From the NCBI GenBank assembly GCA_025454495.1, contig JALOOI010000041.1, forward strand, positions 1 to 39,684: a stretch of DNA of 39,684 nt, given 5' to 3'. This DNA comes from Anaerolineae bacterium. Lineage in GTDB: Bacteria > Chloroflexota > Anaerolineae > Aggregatilineales > Phototrophicaceae. The first letter of the stretch is position 1; the number at the start of each line of letters is the position of its first letter. Position numbers and translations under genes: made by a program. Under the pieces are notes generated by a model, which saw nothing but the letters and a program-made list of their open reading frames with translations, was not told where the DNA came from and searched no databases. Of this stretch, positions 31,201-38,811 are shown in pieces.

Positions 31201-31263
31201 CTGGTCGGCCCAGAACTGGTGTAATTTTAAAATCACCTGCTGAAAATTCAGGGGTTGTGCCAT
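28258..31263 (-). CDS. glyQS: Glycyl-tRNA synthetase, fused alpha and beta subunits
   Basis: This enzyme charges tRNA-Gly with glycine. Most bacteria with the tetrameric type encode GlyQ and GlyS separately, but here one chain of 1001 residues carries both. Residues about 1-290 are the alpha (catalytic class II) part, with [38 protein letters not shown] and [15 protein letters not shown]. After an Ala/Pro-rich linker (about 305-320) comes the beta part, beginning [16 protein letters not shown], with [19 protein letters not shown] and a C-terminal anticodon-binding helical region. I start at ATG 31263 because AGGA lies five bases before it. The in-frame ATG at 31269 overlaps that site. Confidence 0.95.
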   Translation of the reverse strand: MAQPLNFQQVILKLHQFWADQGCVIWEPYNVQVGAGTGNPATLLRVLGPEPWRVAYVEPSVRPDDGRYGENPNRMQKYYQYQVILKPDPGNPQELYLQSLEALGINPREHDIRFVEDNWESPALGAWGLGWEVWLDGQEITQFTYFQQAGGLELNPVSVEITYGVERIVLALQNKDSAWQIDWLPGLTYADIIFNEEVEHCRYYFDIADVAALKQVYDTYEREMGRALEGDATISAYDYVLKCSHLFNVLDTRGAIGVTERAGYFRRMRDMTRTVARAYLDKRESLGFPLLKMQPQWAAPQSAAAAADPVVPTAAADVLLEIGVEELPAHDVDEVLSQLRRTVPEWFAGLRLAHEELHVHATPRRIVVHARQVAPRQPDEDLVVKGPPAARAFDAAGQPTRAAEGFARGRGLDVSALRVEHIDGGDYVVASVRNAGQPATTVLSQALPELIAGIKFGKSMRWNETAVTFSRPIRWLVALYGAAVIPFQYAGLTSSNVTRGLRPYGSPELAVSSPDAYFGALAQHSIYLSRETRREIILDQIEGLAKEVDGFIPADPGLLDEVVNLVEAPMALRGTFHPDYLRLPREVLVTVMRKHQRYFPVQDAAGNLLPCFIAVRNGDAEHLDKVIHGNEHVLTARFSDARYFFEQDIKKRLQDRLPRLATLTFQEKLGSMLDKNERVARLVAPLAALLPGLTADDIATAQQAAPLAKADLATSMVVEMTALQGIMGREYARREGYPAAVASAIFEHWLPRSAGDALPASRAGTLLALADKLDSLTGLFAAGLAPKATSDPYGLRRAALGVVQILVRQQLDVDLKPALAAAAAVQPIPVDGKTIELLLEFITGRLDAWLEEETTAPRDVVRAVLAAQGTNPARAYRYIGQLAAWVQRSDWALILDNFARCVRITRPEKQRYALQPAALVEPQEQALYAACQQVTAQITPASSVDDFLHAFAPIVPAIQAFFDAVLVHAEDPAVRQNRLALLQTLSALQDGRADLSELSGF

Positions 31264-31308
31264 GAGCATCCTGCTTTATCGGTGTCCGTGCGGTAAACAA
31301 CAGGCTCT

Positions 31309-31333
31309 ATTATAAGAGACAGCGGCTTTATCT
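31309..31333 (-). promoter_or_regulatory. Promoter candidate for glyS
   Basis: On the minus strand TATAAT lies at 31314-31309, about 45 bases before the glyS start. A weak TCGCCA -35-like element stands 18 bp further upstream. No T-box leader or anticodon-like specifier stem was seen in the 192-bp gap. Confidence 0.45.
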
Positions 31334-31377
31334 GGCGAGGCAGGGTTATTTCTAAAAAAGCGTTAAGTCCATTAAGG

Positions 31378-31405
31378 TTGTGTGCCAGGCGGAATCGGGT
31401 AAAAT
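31378..31405 (+). promoter_or_regulatory. Promoter candidate for gene at 31456
   Basis: TTGTGT at 31378-31383 and TAAAAT at 31400-31405 with a 16-bp spacer form a possible sigma-70 promoter, about 50 bases before the GTG start. It is divergent from the glyS promoter in the same gap. Confidence 0.4.
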
Positions 31406-31455
31406 AAGCACTACATTGCAGGATTACATCGTCGCCAGCTCAGGAGCATAACCCG

Positions 31456-31845
31456 GTGAATGTGATTGCGCCCATGTCCCTGTGTCGTTATACGCTGCTG
31501 GAACAGGGAATTCATCATTTTGTGCTGCTGGAAGGCAGCAAAGAAGCCCTGGAAGCCTTCTTTGAAAGTTACGCGGTGGTGTATGCGGCCCACACCGGCA
31601 GCGACCCCCTGCGGGTGCTGATGGAACTGCGGGGCGATGCCCTGCCGGCCGCGGAATTTCGCCGGCAGTCGGCGGATTTCTTCAGCCGCCACCCGCAGCG
31701 CCCGCTGCTGCGCGTGGCCTACCTGTACGATGGCGGCAAAGTGTCCATGCTGCGGACGTTTCTGGAACTGCTGCGGCTGCCGGCGCAGCGCCGCTTCTTC
31801 AGCCGCTATGAACAAAAACAGGCCCTCGACTGGCTGCTGGAATAA
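31456..31845 (+). CDS. Small conserved-looking protein, STAS-like (uncertain)
   Basis: I do not recognise a firm family. The 129-residue protein has no signal peptide or membrane segment. Strands and helices seem to alternate: HHFVLLEG, a helix from KEALEAFFESYAVVYA, PLRVLMELRG, then a strand RVAYLYDGG. It ends in a helix RRFFSRYEQKQALDWLLE. The ending, Phe followed by a helix with ALDWL, resembles STAS or SpoIIAA-like proteins, in which it reads F-x-x-x-E-A-x-x-W-L. That is only an impression. The start is GTG with AGGAG ten bases before it. An ATG at 31474 would be the alternative. Confidence 0.65.
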   Translation: MNVIAPMSLCRYTLLEQGIHHFVLLEGSKEALEAFFESYAVVYAAHTGSDPLRVLMELRGDALPAAEFRRQSADFFSRHPQRPLLRVAYLYDGGKVSMLRTFLELLRLPAQRRFFSRYEQKQALDWLLE

Positions 31846-31860
31846 GCTGCCCCCCGCACT

Positions 31861-32544
31861 TTAATAAAACGCATCCGGGAAGGTGCTGCGGGCGTTGAAC
31901 TGGAACAGCCACAGCAGGGCAAAGCCGGTGACAATGGCCGGCGAAACCAGCACGAACAGCCCCGGCAGCAGCGTCAGCAGCAGCCCGCCGGTGGCAAAGC
32001 TGATGATGAGGCTGTACAGCACCAGCCCGGCCACGATGTTGGCCAGCACCCAGGTCCATGCCCCCACCACATAGCGCCGCAGCACGAACCAGCGGGCGAT
32101 GCTCATGCCCACCATGGGCAGCAGCACCGGCATGATGCCGTAAAACAGCAGTTCCGGCGCGGCCGGCAGGCGCAGCGTGACCAGCATTCGGGTCAGCGGC
32201 AGGTTCAGCGCCAGGGCCGCCAGCAGCATCCCGGCGCTGCCCCCGATCACACTCAGCCAGCGCCAGCCGCGAAATTGCGCCTGGTATTTTTGCCGCAGCA
32301 CCGCCTGTTGCAGGCTGCCATCGCTCAGACCGATCACCGCGCCCGTCACGGCGAAGGCCAGCAGCACGCTGGCCTGCACCAGCGGCGCGGTGCCCGTCCC
32401 GCCGGTGAGCAGGCTGATGCTGACCACGATGCTCACCAGCGCCAGCATCAGCCCGGCCGTCAGGATCGCCACGCCGATGGTGATGAGGCTGCCGGCCAGC
32501 CACAGCAGCATAAAACGCATTCCGGTCATCACCTGGTAGATCAT
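31861..32544 (-). CDS. Polytopic membrane protein of unknown function
   Basis: This 227-residue hydrophobic protein has about six to seven membrane segments: at roughly 10-45 (two), 57-77, 98-115, 133-155, 163-190 and 195-222. No catalytic motif or known family was recognised. I take the start at ATG 32544 because GAGGTG lies four bases before it. An ATG at 32559 would add five residues but would be only about six bases from the inferred transcription start. The gene converges with the small gene at 31456 and diverges from the metallo-beta-lactamase gene. Confidence 0.75.
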   Translation of the reverse strand: MIYQVMTGMRFMLLWLAGSLITIGVAILTAGLMLALVSIVVSISLLTGGTGTAPLVQASVLLAFAVTGAVIGLSDGSLQQAVLRQKYQAQFRGWRWLSVIGGSAGMLLAALALNLPLTRMLVTLRLPAAPELLFYGIMPVLLPMVGMSIARWFVLRRYVVGAWTWVLANIVAGLVLYSLIISFATGGLLLTLLPGLFVLVSPAIVTGFALLWLFQFNARSTFPDAFY

Positions 32545-32571
32545 GCCGCACCTCGCCATTTGCCTGTGACC

Positions 32572-32600
32572 AGTGTAGCATATTTTAGCGCAGCACCAGT
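32572..32600 (-). promoter_or_regulatory. Promoter candidate for membrane-protein gene
   Basis: On the minus strand TGC precedes TACACT (32577-32572), an extended -10 element similar to those before nuoA and nuoJ. The -35 position (ACTGGT) is poor, as is common with extended -10 promoters. Confidence 0.4.
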
Positions 32601-32627
32601 TTAACGTCTCCAGAACAGGCAGGGCCC

Positions 32628-33638
32628 ATGACCGGCGACCCCACCGCCCTCACCCGCATCACCGACGATATTTACCAGGCGCGGCTGCCGCTGCCCTTTG
32701 CGCTCCGCAGCGTCAATGTGTATCTGCTGCGCGGGGCGCACGGCTGGACGCTGGTCGATACCGGCATTCACACGCCGGAGGCCGTCGCCACCTGGCACGG
32801 CATTCTGGCGGAACTGGGGCTGCGCGTGACCGATTTTGAGCAAATCGTCCTCACCCACGTCCACCCGGATCATTTTGGCCTGGCCGGCTGGTGGCAGGCG
32901 CAGGCGGCCGCGGCCGGGCACACCCTGCCGGTGCTCCTGTCCCCGCGGGAACTCACGCAGGTGGGGCTGGTGTGGCGCAACCCGGCCGCCAGCCACGAAT
33001 TCGCCGGCTGGTTGCAGCAGGCGGGCATGACGGCGGCCATGGCGCACAGCGTCAATATCCGCATGGACGATACCCACAGCATGACCCTGCCACACCCGGA
33101 CGCGGCCGCGCTGACGACGATCCTGCCGGGGGCCACGCTGCGCCTGGGCCGGCGCGAGTTTCGCGCCATCCTGGCCCCGGGCCACAGCGATGGCCAGCTT
33201 CTTTTTTACGATGAGAGCGATGCCCTGCTGCTGTGTGGCGACCACGTGTTGATGAAGATTACGCCCAATATTGGTCTGTGGGCCGGCAGCGACCCCGACC
33301 CGCTGCACGCTTTTCTGGAATCGCTGGCGGAACTGCGGGCGCTGCCGGTGCGCCTGGCGCTGCCGGGGCACAAAACGCCGGTGCTGGACTGGCGCGGGCG
33401 CATTGATGAACTGGTGCAGCATCACCATGACCGGCTGCACCGGGTGGAGGCGGCGCTGGCGCAGGGCGCGGCCACCCCTTACGAGATCAGCCGCTATCTG
33501 TTTGACAGTGCGCGTTTTACCCCGCACGAATGGCGCTTTGCGCTGGCGGAGACGCTGGCCCATGTGGAATATCTGCGCCGGCGCGGCCGGGCGCAGACCG
33601 TGGCGGAAGCCCCGGTGCGGCGTTTTGCCCGTGCCTGA
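32628..33638 (+). CDS. Metallo-beta-lactamase-fold hydrolase
   Basis: The 336-residue protein has the metallo-beta-lactamase fold. Metal ligands are H77, H79, D81 and H82 (THVHPDHFG), H186 (APGHSDGQ), D205 (CGDHVL) and H248 (LPGHKTP). The N-terminal VYLLRGAHGWTLVDTGI is the usual first strand pair. A helical C-terminal part from about 260 (VQHHHDRLHRVEAAL) resembles the winged-helix-like tail of LACTB2-type MBL proteins. There is no signal peptide, so it is cytoplasmic. Substrate is unknown; thioesters, phosphodiesters or RNA are all possible in the family. Confidence 0.9.
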   Translation: MTGDPTALTRITDDIYQARLPLPFALRSVNVYLLRGAHGWTLVDTGIHTPEAVATWHGILAELGLRVTDFEQIVLTHVHPDHFGLAGWWQAQAAAAGHTLPVLLSPRELTQVGLVWRNPAASHEFAGWLQQAGMTAAMAHSVNIRMDDTHSMTLPHPDAAALTTILPGATLRLGRREFRAILAPGHSDGQLLFYDESDALLLCGDHVLMKITPNIGLWAGSDPDPLHAFLESLAELRALPVRLALPGHKTPVLDWRGRIDELVQHHHDRLHRVEAALAQGAATPYEISRYLFDSARFTPHEWRFALAETLAHVEYLRRRGRAQTVAEAPVRRFARA

Positions 33639-33649
33639 GCCGACCCGCG

Positions 33650-33991
33650 TTACGTCATCCAGGCGGGGGGCAGGGCGGGCGGTGGGGCCGGCAGAAAAAG
33701 GTGCTGGAGGATGGGCGCGATCATTTGCAGCAGCAGCGCCGCGATGACCAGCCCGGCGATGAGCACCAGCGCCAGCCGCGACCATGACCATGTCCACGAC
33801 CCGGCCACCGGCGCGGCGGCCGGCAGGTCATCTTCCGGCAGGTAGTAGCCCTCCGGGTCGTCTGTATCCAGCAGCACCGGCTGCGAATCGTGGTACCAGC
33901 CGTCAATCGGGGACAGGGCCGCGTCGTCGGCCGCGTCCCGCGCCATGATCGGGCTGTCGTCGTCAGTGAAGGAATCCGGGTGAGGTCTCAT
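33650..33991 (-). CDS. Small single-pass membrane protein, unknown function
   Basis: The 113-residue protein has an acidic N-terminal part rich in Asp (about 1-60), one strongly hydrophobic helix (about 72-98, RLALVLIAGLVIAALLLQMI) and a short Pro-rich tail. No family was recognised. No ribosome binding site precedes ATG 33991. A TATACT box at 34003-33998 is placed so that transcription would start at or next to the A of the ATG, which fits a leaderless mRNA. An ATG for residue 16 is an alternative start. The coding call rests on composition and the membrane segment. Confidence 0.6.
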   Translation of the reverse strand: MRPHPDSFTDDDSPIMARDAADDAALSPIDGWYHDSQPVLLDTDDPEGYYLPEDDLPAAAPVAGSWTWSWSRLALVLIAGLVIAALLLQMIAPILQHLFLPAPPPALPPAWMT

Positions 33992-34075
33992 AGTGCCAGT
34001 ATAACAAAGTCTGCGGCCAGAATCCTGACAGAATGATGAACAGATGCCGCCCGTTAGCAGCGGCCTGAGCGCCGG

Positions 34076-36196
34076 TCAAAAATCCAGCAGCAGCCGGTCG
34101 CCCAGGGGGGTGCCGGCCGCCGCGGTGATGGGCAGCCGGGCAAAATCGGCCGGGCGATACAGCCCCACCGCCAGCCGCACGATGGGCACCGCGCCCTGTT
34201 CCAGCCGCACACAGCCGCGGACGACTTCGCCGGCGGGCCAGGCATCGGTGGGGTAGTGTTCGCGCGGGGCCACATCCACCTGGCGCACAATAACATCCTC
34301 CGCGGACAGGCCATGCACGAACAGGGTATAGCCGGTGGCCATGGGCCGCAGCGCCAGCCACGTCAGGCACAGCCGCAGCGCATCGCCTGTTACTGTCAGC
34401 GCCGGCGCGGCCAGCCCGATCTCATCGCCAAAACGATAGGCCAGCGGCGGGGCAGCCTCTGGCGCGCCAGGGATCACCAGGCGGCCGATCTGCGGCGTGA
34501 CGGTCTGGCCGCCGGCACTGGTAACGGCCAGGCGGGGGCCAGCCGGCGCGGCATACAGCCCGGCCACCAGCGGATACACGCGCTGGCGTTCTGCGTCCGC
34601 CGGGATGGGCAGCCAGTAGCTTTCGGCCCAGGTTTCGCCCGGCAGCCAGTCCCCGGCCGGGCGTTTGCCGGTGGCCGGCAGGCTGTCGCGGCGGATTAAG
34701 GGGCTGTCCTGGCTGTGCAGGTAAACGTGCAAATCCACCGGCGAGGGGGCCAGCGCCCGCCAGTACAGCGTCAATTGGGCTGTGTCCCCCGGCGCGGCCG
34801 TCAGGCTCACCGCCGAGGTGCCGATGAGTTCAGCCACGTCACCGTGGCGCAGGCTCAGCGGGTGGGGGAGGCGTTCCGGCACCGGCTGCACCTGGTAAGC
34901 GGGCAGGAAGAAGCCGCCGAAAGCCACCAGCGCCACGCCGGCCCAGGCCCCACAGGCGGCGCAAACGGCCCCCGGCAGCCACCGGCGCGGCAGCGGGGCC
35001 GTCAGCCCGGCGGCCACCAGCAGCGCCCAGGCAGCGATCCCCGGCAGCAGGTAGCGCCCCTGATTGCCCGACCACGCGATGCCGGCCAGGTACACCGCGG
35101 CCAGCAGCCAGGCGGCCGCAAAAGCCAGCACGATCCACCAGGGGCCGGCCGGGCGGCCGCGCCGCCGGGCCCGCACCCCCTGCCACACCAGCCCGGCCAG
35201 CGCCGCCAGTGTGACCAGGTGAAACACGCTGTAAAAATCGCCCAGGGTGATGGCCCCGCTGCCAAAACGCCCCCAGAAGGTGAGATACACATAGGGCAGG
35301 TTGTGCAGCGCCACCGGCAGCACAAAGCCCCCCCCGCTGACGACATCAAAGCTCCAGGTGGTCTGCCAGGCGCTCAGCAGCGTCAGGTCGCCGTACAGCA
35401 GCCCGTTGCGGGCGTAGTAACCCCCGGCCACGGCCAGCGCCGCCAGCACGATCACCGGCAGCCGCCGCCACCAGCCAGGATTGAGCAGCAGCGCCACGCC
35501 CACCGGCAGCGCCAGAAAAATCGCGCTGCTCTTGGTGAGCACGGCCGCCCCGCACAGCCCGCCGAACAGGGCCGCCTGGCGCAGGCTGACCGCCCGCCCA
35601 TGATGATGCAGCAGCCACGCCAGCATGAGCGTGGCCAGCAGGGTGAGCAAATTATCATTGTTGAGCTGGCCGGAGAGGTAAACAAACTGCGGCATGGCCG
35701 CCACGAAGCCGGTGGCCAGCCAGCGCCGGGCATCTGCCGGCCACAGCCGCCGGGCGATCCACCAGCAGGCCAGCAGCGTGGCCGCGCCCAGGGCGATGTT
35801 CAGCAGGCGCAGCGTGTGCACGGTGCGGGCGATGGGCTGGCTGAGCGCGGGGAACAGTTCGGCGCGGCGGTGGACGTATTCGTTTTTGTTATCGCCCCCT
35901 GGCAGGTCGAAGCGGAAACCGTAGAAGGGATTTTTGCGCTCCGCGAAGTCGTCCTGGGCGGGGTCGTTCAGCAGGGCCAGCAGCGGCGCGTGCAGCAGGT
36001 AATACAGCGGCGGCTGGTGCGACTGGCCGCGCGGCGGCTGCGCCGGGTCGGGCAGGGCCCCGGTGGCCACCAGCGTTTGCATGTAGCGAAAATGGGCCAG
36101 CTCGTCCGGCCCTTCAAAGATGGGGCCGGTCAGGCTGAAGGCCAGCGCCAGCCCGGTATACAGCAGCAGCAGCGCCGGCAGCAACAGGCGGGCCAT
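34076..36196 (-). CDS. GT-C-type membrane glycosyltransferase-like protein
   Basis: The 706-residue protein has about 11-12 membrane helices in its first 430 residues and a soluble beta-rich part of about 270 residues after them. The N-terminus has the GT-C layout: helix 1, then GPIFEGPDELAHFRYM (about 23-38) with acidic residues in the first outside loop, followed by HQPPLYYLLHAPL (about 60-72). This resembles DUF2142/PMT-like glycosyltransferases that use polyprenyl-linked sugars at the outer face. The C-terminal part has two repeated beta-sandwich-like sections with L-T-L-Y-W-R-A-L and L-C-L-T-W-L-A-L strands. It lies four bases after the large secreted-protein gene, so they are probably co-transcribed. 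Substrate is unknown. Confidence 0.8.
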   Translation of the reverse strand: MARLLLPALLLLYTGLALAFSLTGPIFEGPDELAHFRYMQTLVATGALPDPAQPPRGQSHQPPLYYLLHAPLLALLNDPAQDDFAERKNPFYGFRFDLPGGDNKNEYVHRRAELFPALSQPIARTVHTLRLLNIALGAATLLACWWIARRLWPADARRWLATGFVAAMPQFVYLSGQLNNDNLLTLLATLMLAWLLHHHGRAVSLRQAALFGGLCGAAVLTKSSAIFLALPVGVALLLNPGWWRRLPVIVLAALAVAGGYYARNGLLYGDLTLLSAWQTTWSFDVVSGGGFVLPVALHNLPYVYLTFWGRFGSGAITLGDFYSVFHLVTLAALAGLVWQGVRARRRGRPAGPWWIVLAFAAAWLLAAVYLAGIAWSGNQGRYLLPGIAAWALLVAAGLTAPLPRRWLPGAVCAACGAWAGVALVAFGGFFLPAYQVQPVPERLPHPLSLRHGDVAELIGTSAVSLTAAPGDTAQLTLYWRALAPSPVDLHVYLHSQDSPLIRRDSLPATGKRPAGDWLPGETWAESYWLPIPADAERQRVYPLVAGLYAAPAGPRLAVTSAGGQTVTPQIGRLVIPGAPEAAPPLAYRFGDEIGLAAPALTVTGDALRLCLTWLALRPMATGYTLFVHGLSAEDVIVRQVDVAPREHYPTDAWPAGEVVRGCVRLEQGAVPIVRLAVGLYRPADFARLPITAAAGTPLGDRLLLDF

Positions 36197-36200
36197 CGGC

Positions 36201-38795
36201 TCAGCGCGGCAGCAGCACGGGCTGGCCGTCCACTGCTTCGATCACCCAGCCTTCCACGCCGCCGGGCGTGCGTACCCGCCACCAGGCCGCGCCGCCCACC
36301 CTGACCGGGCCTTCCAGCAGCGTGACTTCGATGCCGCTGTTGAGGCGGGTGAGGATGCTGGCCGTGCGCGAGGGCGTGACGTGCAGGAACAGGGCCGCTG
36401 TCGCGGGCGGGCGAATGCGGGCCGCGCCGTCCACGGCCAGCCCGGCCGCGCTCACGGCGGCATCGGTGGCGGCCCCGCCGCTGACCGGCAGCGCCAGCAC
36501 GCGCCAGGGACGATACACGGCGGGCCGGGCGGCGTAACCGGCCCACACCAGTTGCGGCCGGCCGGTGCGTTCAATGCTCCACACCTCCACGCCGGCATCC
36601 AGCGCCTGGCGCGTGTTGACGTACTGCACGCGCACGCGGGCCACATCCTGCGGCAGGTAGATGAAGCCGTCGCCGGTGCCGGCCGCATCCAGCACGTCAT
36701 CGGCCAGCGGCAGCAGCCCGGCCTGTTCGCCATCGCGCTCCAGCACCACCTGGCCGATGAATGCCCCCGAAGGATCCACCCCGCCGGAGAGCAGGCGCTC
36801 GCCATTCTGGATGAACAGCGGGCGATACAGCCATAACTGCGGCGAAACATAGAACGGGTAGCGCGTGTTGGTGGCCGGGTCATACACATGCAGCGCGTTC
36901 AACTGCCCGTACAGGAAGCGATCATCGATGGAGGGCAGGCGCTCATCCCGCAGCGACATGATGACCTCGCCGGTGGGGGCCCAGGTATCCGTCTGCGGGC
37001 TGGCATAGATGGCCGTGGGATTCACGGTATCCGCGGACGTATCCCACACGAAAGAGGCATAGGGCGGCAGCAGCGCCCCCGGCGGCTGGACGGTGAAATG
37101 CACCCGCCCGCCGGCCACTTTCTGGATCACCGGCACCGTGCCGAACGCAGTCGCCGTGTTCAGCGCCAGCATGGCCGGGCTGTCGTGGCGCAGGCTGGCC
37201 GTGGCGGTGCCGTCGGCGAGGTCGATGAGGTCAATTTGCCAGCCGTCGCCGGTGCCATAGCCAAAGGCCAGCGCTGTGGCCGCCTCAGTGAACAGATTGG
37301 CCTGCGGGGCGCGTTCAATGGTGTGGGCCAGCGCCGTGCTGGCCGCCACCGGCACGCGATACGACAGCAGCAGCGTATCGCGCCGGGTGTGGTACACATA
37401 CAGCCGCGCAGTATCTGCCACGCGCAGCACATACGCCAGTAGCGTGCCATCTGCCGAGGCGGTGAGGCGGGCCGGCGGGGCCGCCGGCGGGCTGCTGAGG
37501 GGGATTTCATCCACATCCAGCGCCGTGCCGTCCTGGTCAATGCGGATGGCCAGCCCGTCATCCTGGTAAATCCACGCCTGCCAGGCGCTGCCATCGCCCG
37601 CAACGGCGGCGGCCGGCGTGGCGGTGGGCTGCGCGGCCACCTGGCCGATAAAACGCCACGGCACATACTCACCGGCGCTGAGGCTGCTGTCCTGCAACCA
37701 CACGATGCGCGGCCGGGTGTTCACCGGGGCGCTGAACAGCCGTTCCCCCGCATCCAGCGCCGCCGCTAAATCGACGGTGTAGAGGTCTGTGCCGCGGGTT
37801 TCGTCCGCGCTGATGGAATCCACCGTATAGGCGAAGCCGGTGGCCGTGCCACGCAGGCTGCCGATGATGGCGGCTGCGCCGGTGGCCCACGTGCCATATA
37901 CCTGCCCATCGCGCCCGATGAGCCGGAACGAGGGCCGGCCGTCGGCATCATAAGCGCCCACCAGCAGCGCCGCGCCATTTTGCACAAAGCGCGGGAAGAA
38001 TAAACGCTGCTCCGGCGCGGCCAGCAGCGGCTGCGGTGCCACCGCCGGCCCGGTGGCGATCATCAAACGGCTGCCATCGGCATCGGTGGCCACGGACACC
38101 GTTTCGCCGGTGGGCCCGAAAGTATCACTGTCCAGCGAGGCATAGGCCGGCGTGGCCGTCACCCGGCCGGCACTGATGTCCCAGGTGTAACTGCCGCGCT
38201 CCGCCCCCGGCTGGCCCAGGTCGCCGGCCTGCACCAGCGTAAACACCACCTGGCCGCCGTCAAAGAAGCGGATCACCGGCGTGATGCCGGTCGCGGCGGG
38301 CAGTTCCGCGGCCGGCCCCGCGCCACCGCGCAGGATGAGCGTGGCCAGCCCGCTGTTCAGGTCAATGATGGGGATGTGCCAGCCGCCCTCACGCAGGCTG
38401 TAACCGATGGCCAGCGCAGTATCGCCGGCGTTGAACAGGTAGCTGTCGTCGCCCTCCAGCCCCATGCCTTCGGCGAACAGCGGCGGCAGCGGGTAACGCA
38501 GCCGCACATCACGGAAGCCGGGGCGCGGGTCATACACGATCAATTCCTGGGCTTCGGCGCTGCTGAGGATGTAGGCCACGCGCCGGCCGCTGGCCGCGAT
38601 GGCCACTTCATAGGGGTAAAAGTCATAGCCCGCGGGCAGCGGCAGCGTGGCCTGGCCCAGAATGCCCCCCGTGCCATCCACCAGCGCCAGGCTGCCGTTG
38701 GCCGGGTCATACAGCCACGCCTGCCAGGGGGCAGCCTGCCCGGCAGCGGTGAGCGTGACCAGGGCGAACATGAGGCACAGCCAGAAACGGCGCAT
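36201..38795 (-). CDS. Large secreted duplicated protein with SH3-like end
   Basis: The 864-residue protein has an N-terminal signal peptide (MRRFWLCLMFALVTLTAAG). It consists of two homologous halves (about 23-390 and about 410-780). Matching segments include WQAWLYDPANG with WQAWIYQDDG, ALAIGY.LREGGWHIPIIDL with ALAFGYGTGDGWQIDLIDL, FGPTGETVS with WAPTGEVIM, and PRFVQNGAALLVGAYD with PLFIQNGERLLSGGVD. The strand pattern suggests beta-propeller blades. The last 70 residues resemble a bacterial SH3 domain (VTPSRTASILTRLNSGIEV, then WWRVRTPGGVEGWV). An upstream ATG at 38849 lies inside the methyltransferase gene. ATG 38795 gives the correct signal peptide. Function is unknown; the SH3 domain hints at cell-wall contact. 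Confidence 0.82.
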   Translation of the reverse strand: MRRFWLCLMFALVTLTAAGQAAPWQAWLYDPANGSLALVDGTGGILGQATLPLPAGYDFYPYEVAIAASGRRVAYILSSAEAQELIVYDPRPGFRDVRLRYPLPPLFAEGMGLEGDDSYLFNAGDTALAIGYSLREGGWHIPIIDLNSGLATLILRGGAGPAAELPAATGITPVIRFFDGGQVVFTLVQAGDLGQPGAERGSYTWDISAGRVTATPAYASLDSDTFGPTGETVSVATDADGSRLMIATGPAVAPQPLLAAPEQRLFFPRFVQNGAALLVGAYDADGRPSFRLIGRDGQVYGTWATGAAAIIGSLRGTATGFAYTVDSISADETRGTDLYTVDLAAALDAGERLFSAPVNTRPRIVWLQDSSLSAGEYVPWRFIGQVAAQPTATPAAAVAGDGSAWQAWIYQDDGLAIRIDQDGTALDVDEIPLSSPPAAPPARLTASADGTLLAYVLRVADTARLYVYHTRRDTLLLSYRVPVAASTALAHTIERAPQANLFTEAATALAFGYGTGDGWQIDLIDLADGTATASLRHDSPAMLALNTATAFGTVPVIQKVAGGRVHFTVQPPGALLPPYASFVWDTSADTVNPTAIYASPQTDTWAPTGEVIMSLRDERLPSIDDRFLYGQLNALHVYDPATNTRYPFYVSPQLWLYRPLFIQNGERLLSGGVDPSGAFIGQVVLERDGEQAGLLPLADDVLDAAGTGDGFIYLPQDVARVRVQYVNTRQALDAGVEVWSIERTGRPQLVWAGYAARPAVYRPWRVLALPVSGGAATDAAVSAAGLAVDGAARIRPPATAALFLHVTPSRTASILTRLNSGIEVTLLEGPVRVGGAAWWRVRTPGGVEGWVIEAVDGQPVLLPR

Positions 38796-38811
38796 GGTGG
38801 GCAACCTGTCG

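Noticed and set aside
28315-31224. Plus-strand open frame of over 900 codons opposite glyS
   Set aside because: It is a mirror of the synthetase codons, His/Gln/Gly-rich without domain motifs. The synthetase on the other strand is certain.
31264-31455. T-box or other riboswitch before glyS
   Set aside because: I found no conserved T-box bulge sequence and no terminator/antiterminator pair in the 192-bp gap.
32544-32559. Upstream ATG at 32559 for the membrane protein
   Set aside because: It lacks a ribosome binding site, while ATG 32544 has GAGGTG and fits the inferred transcription start.
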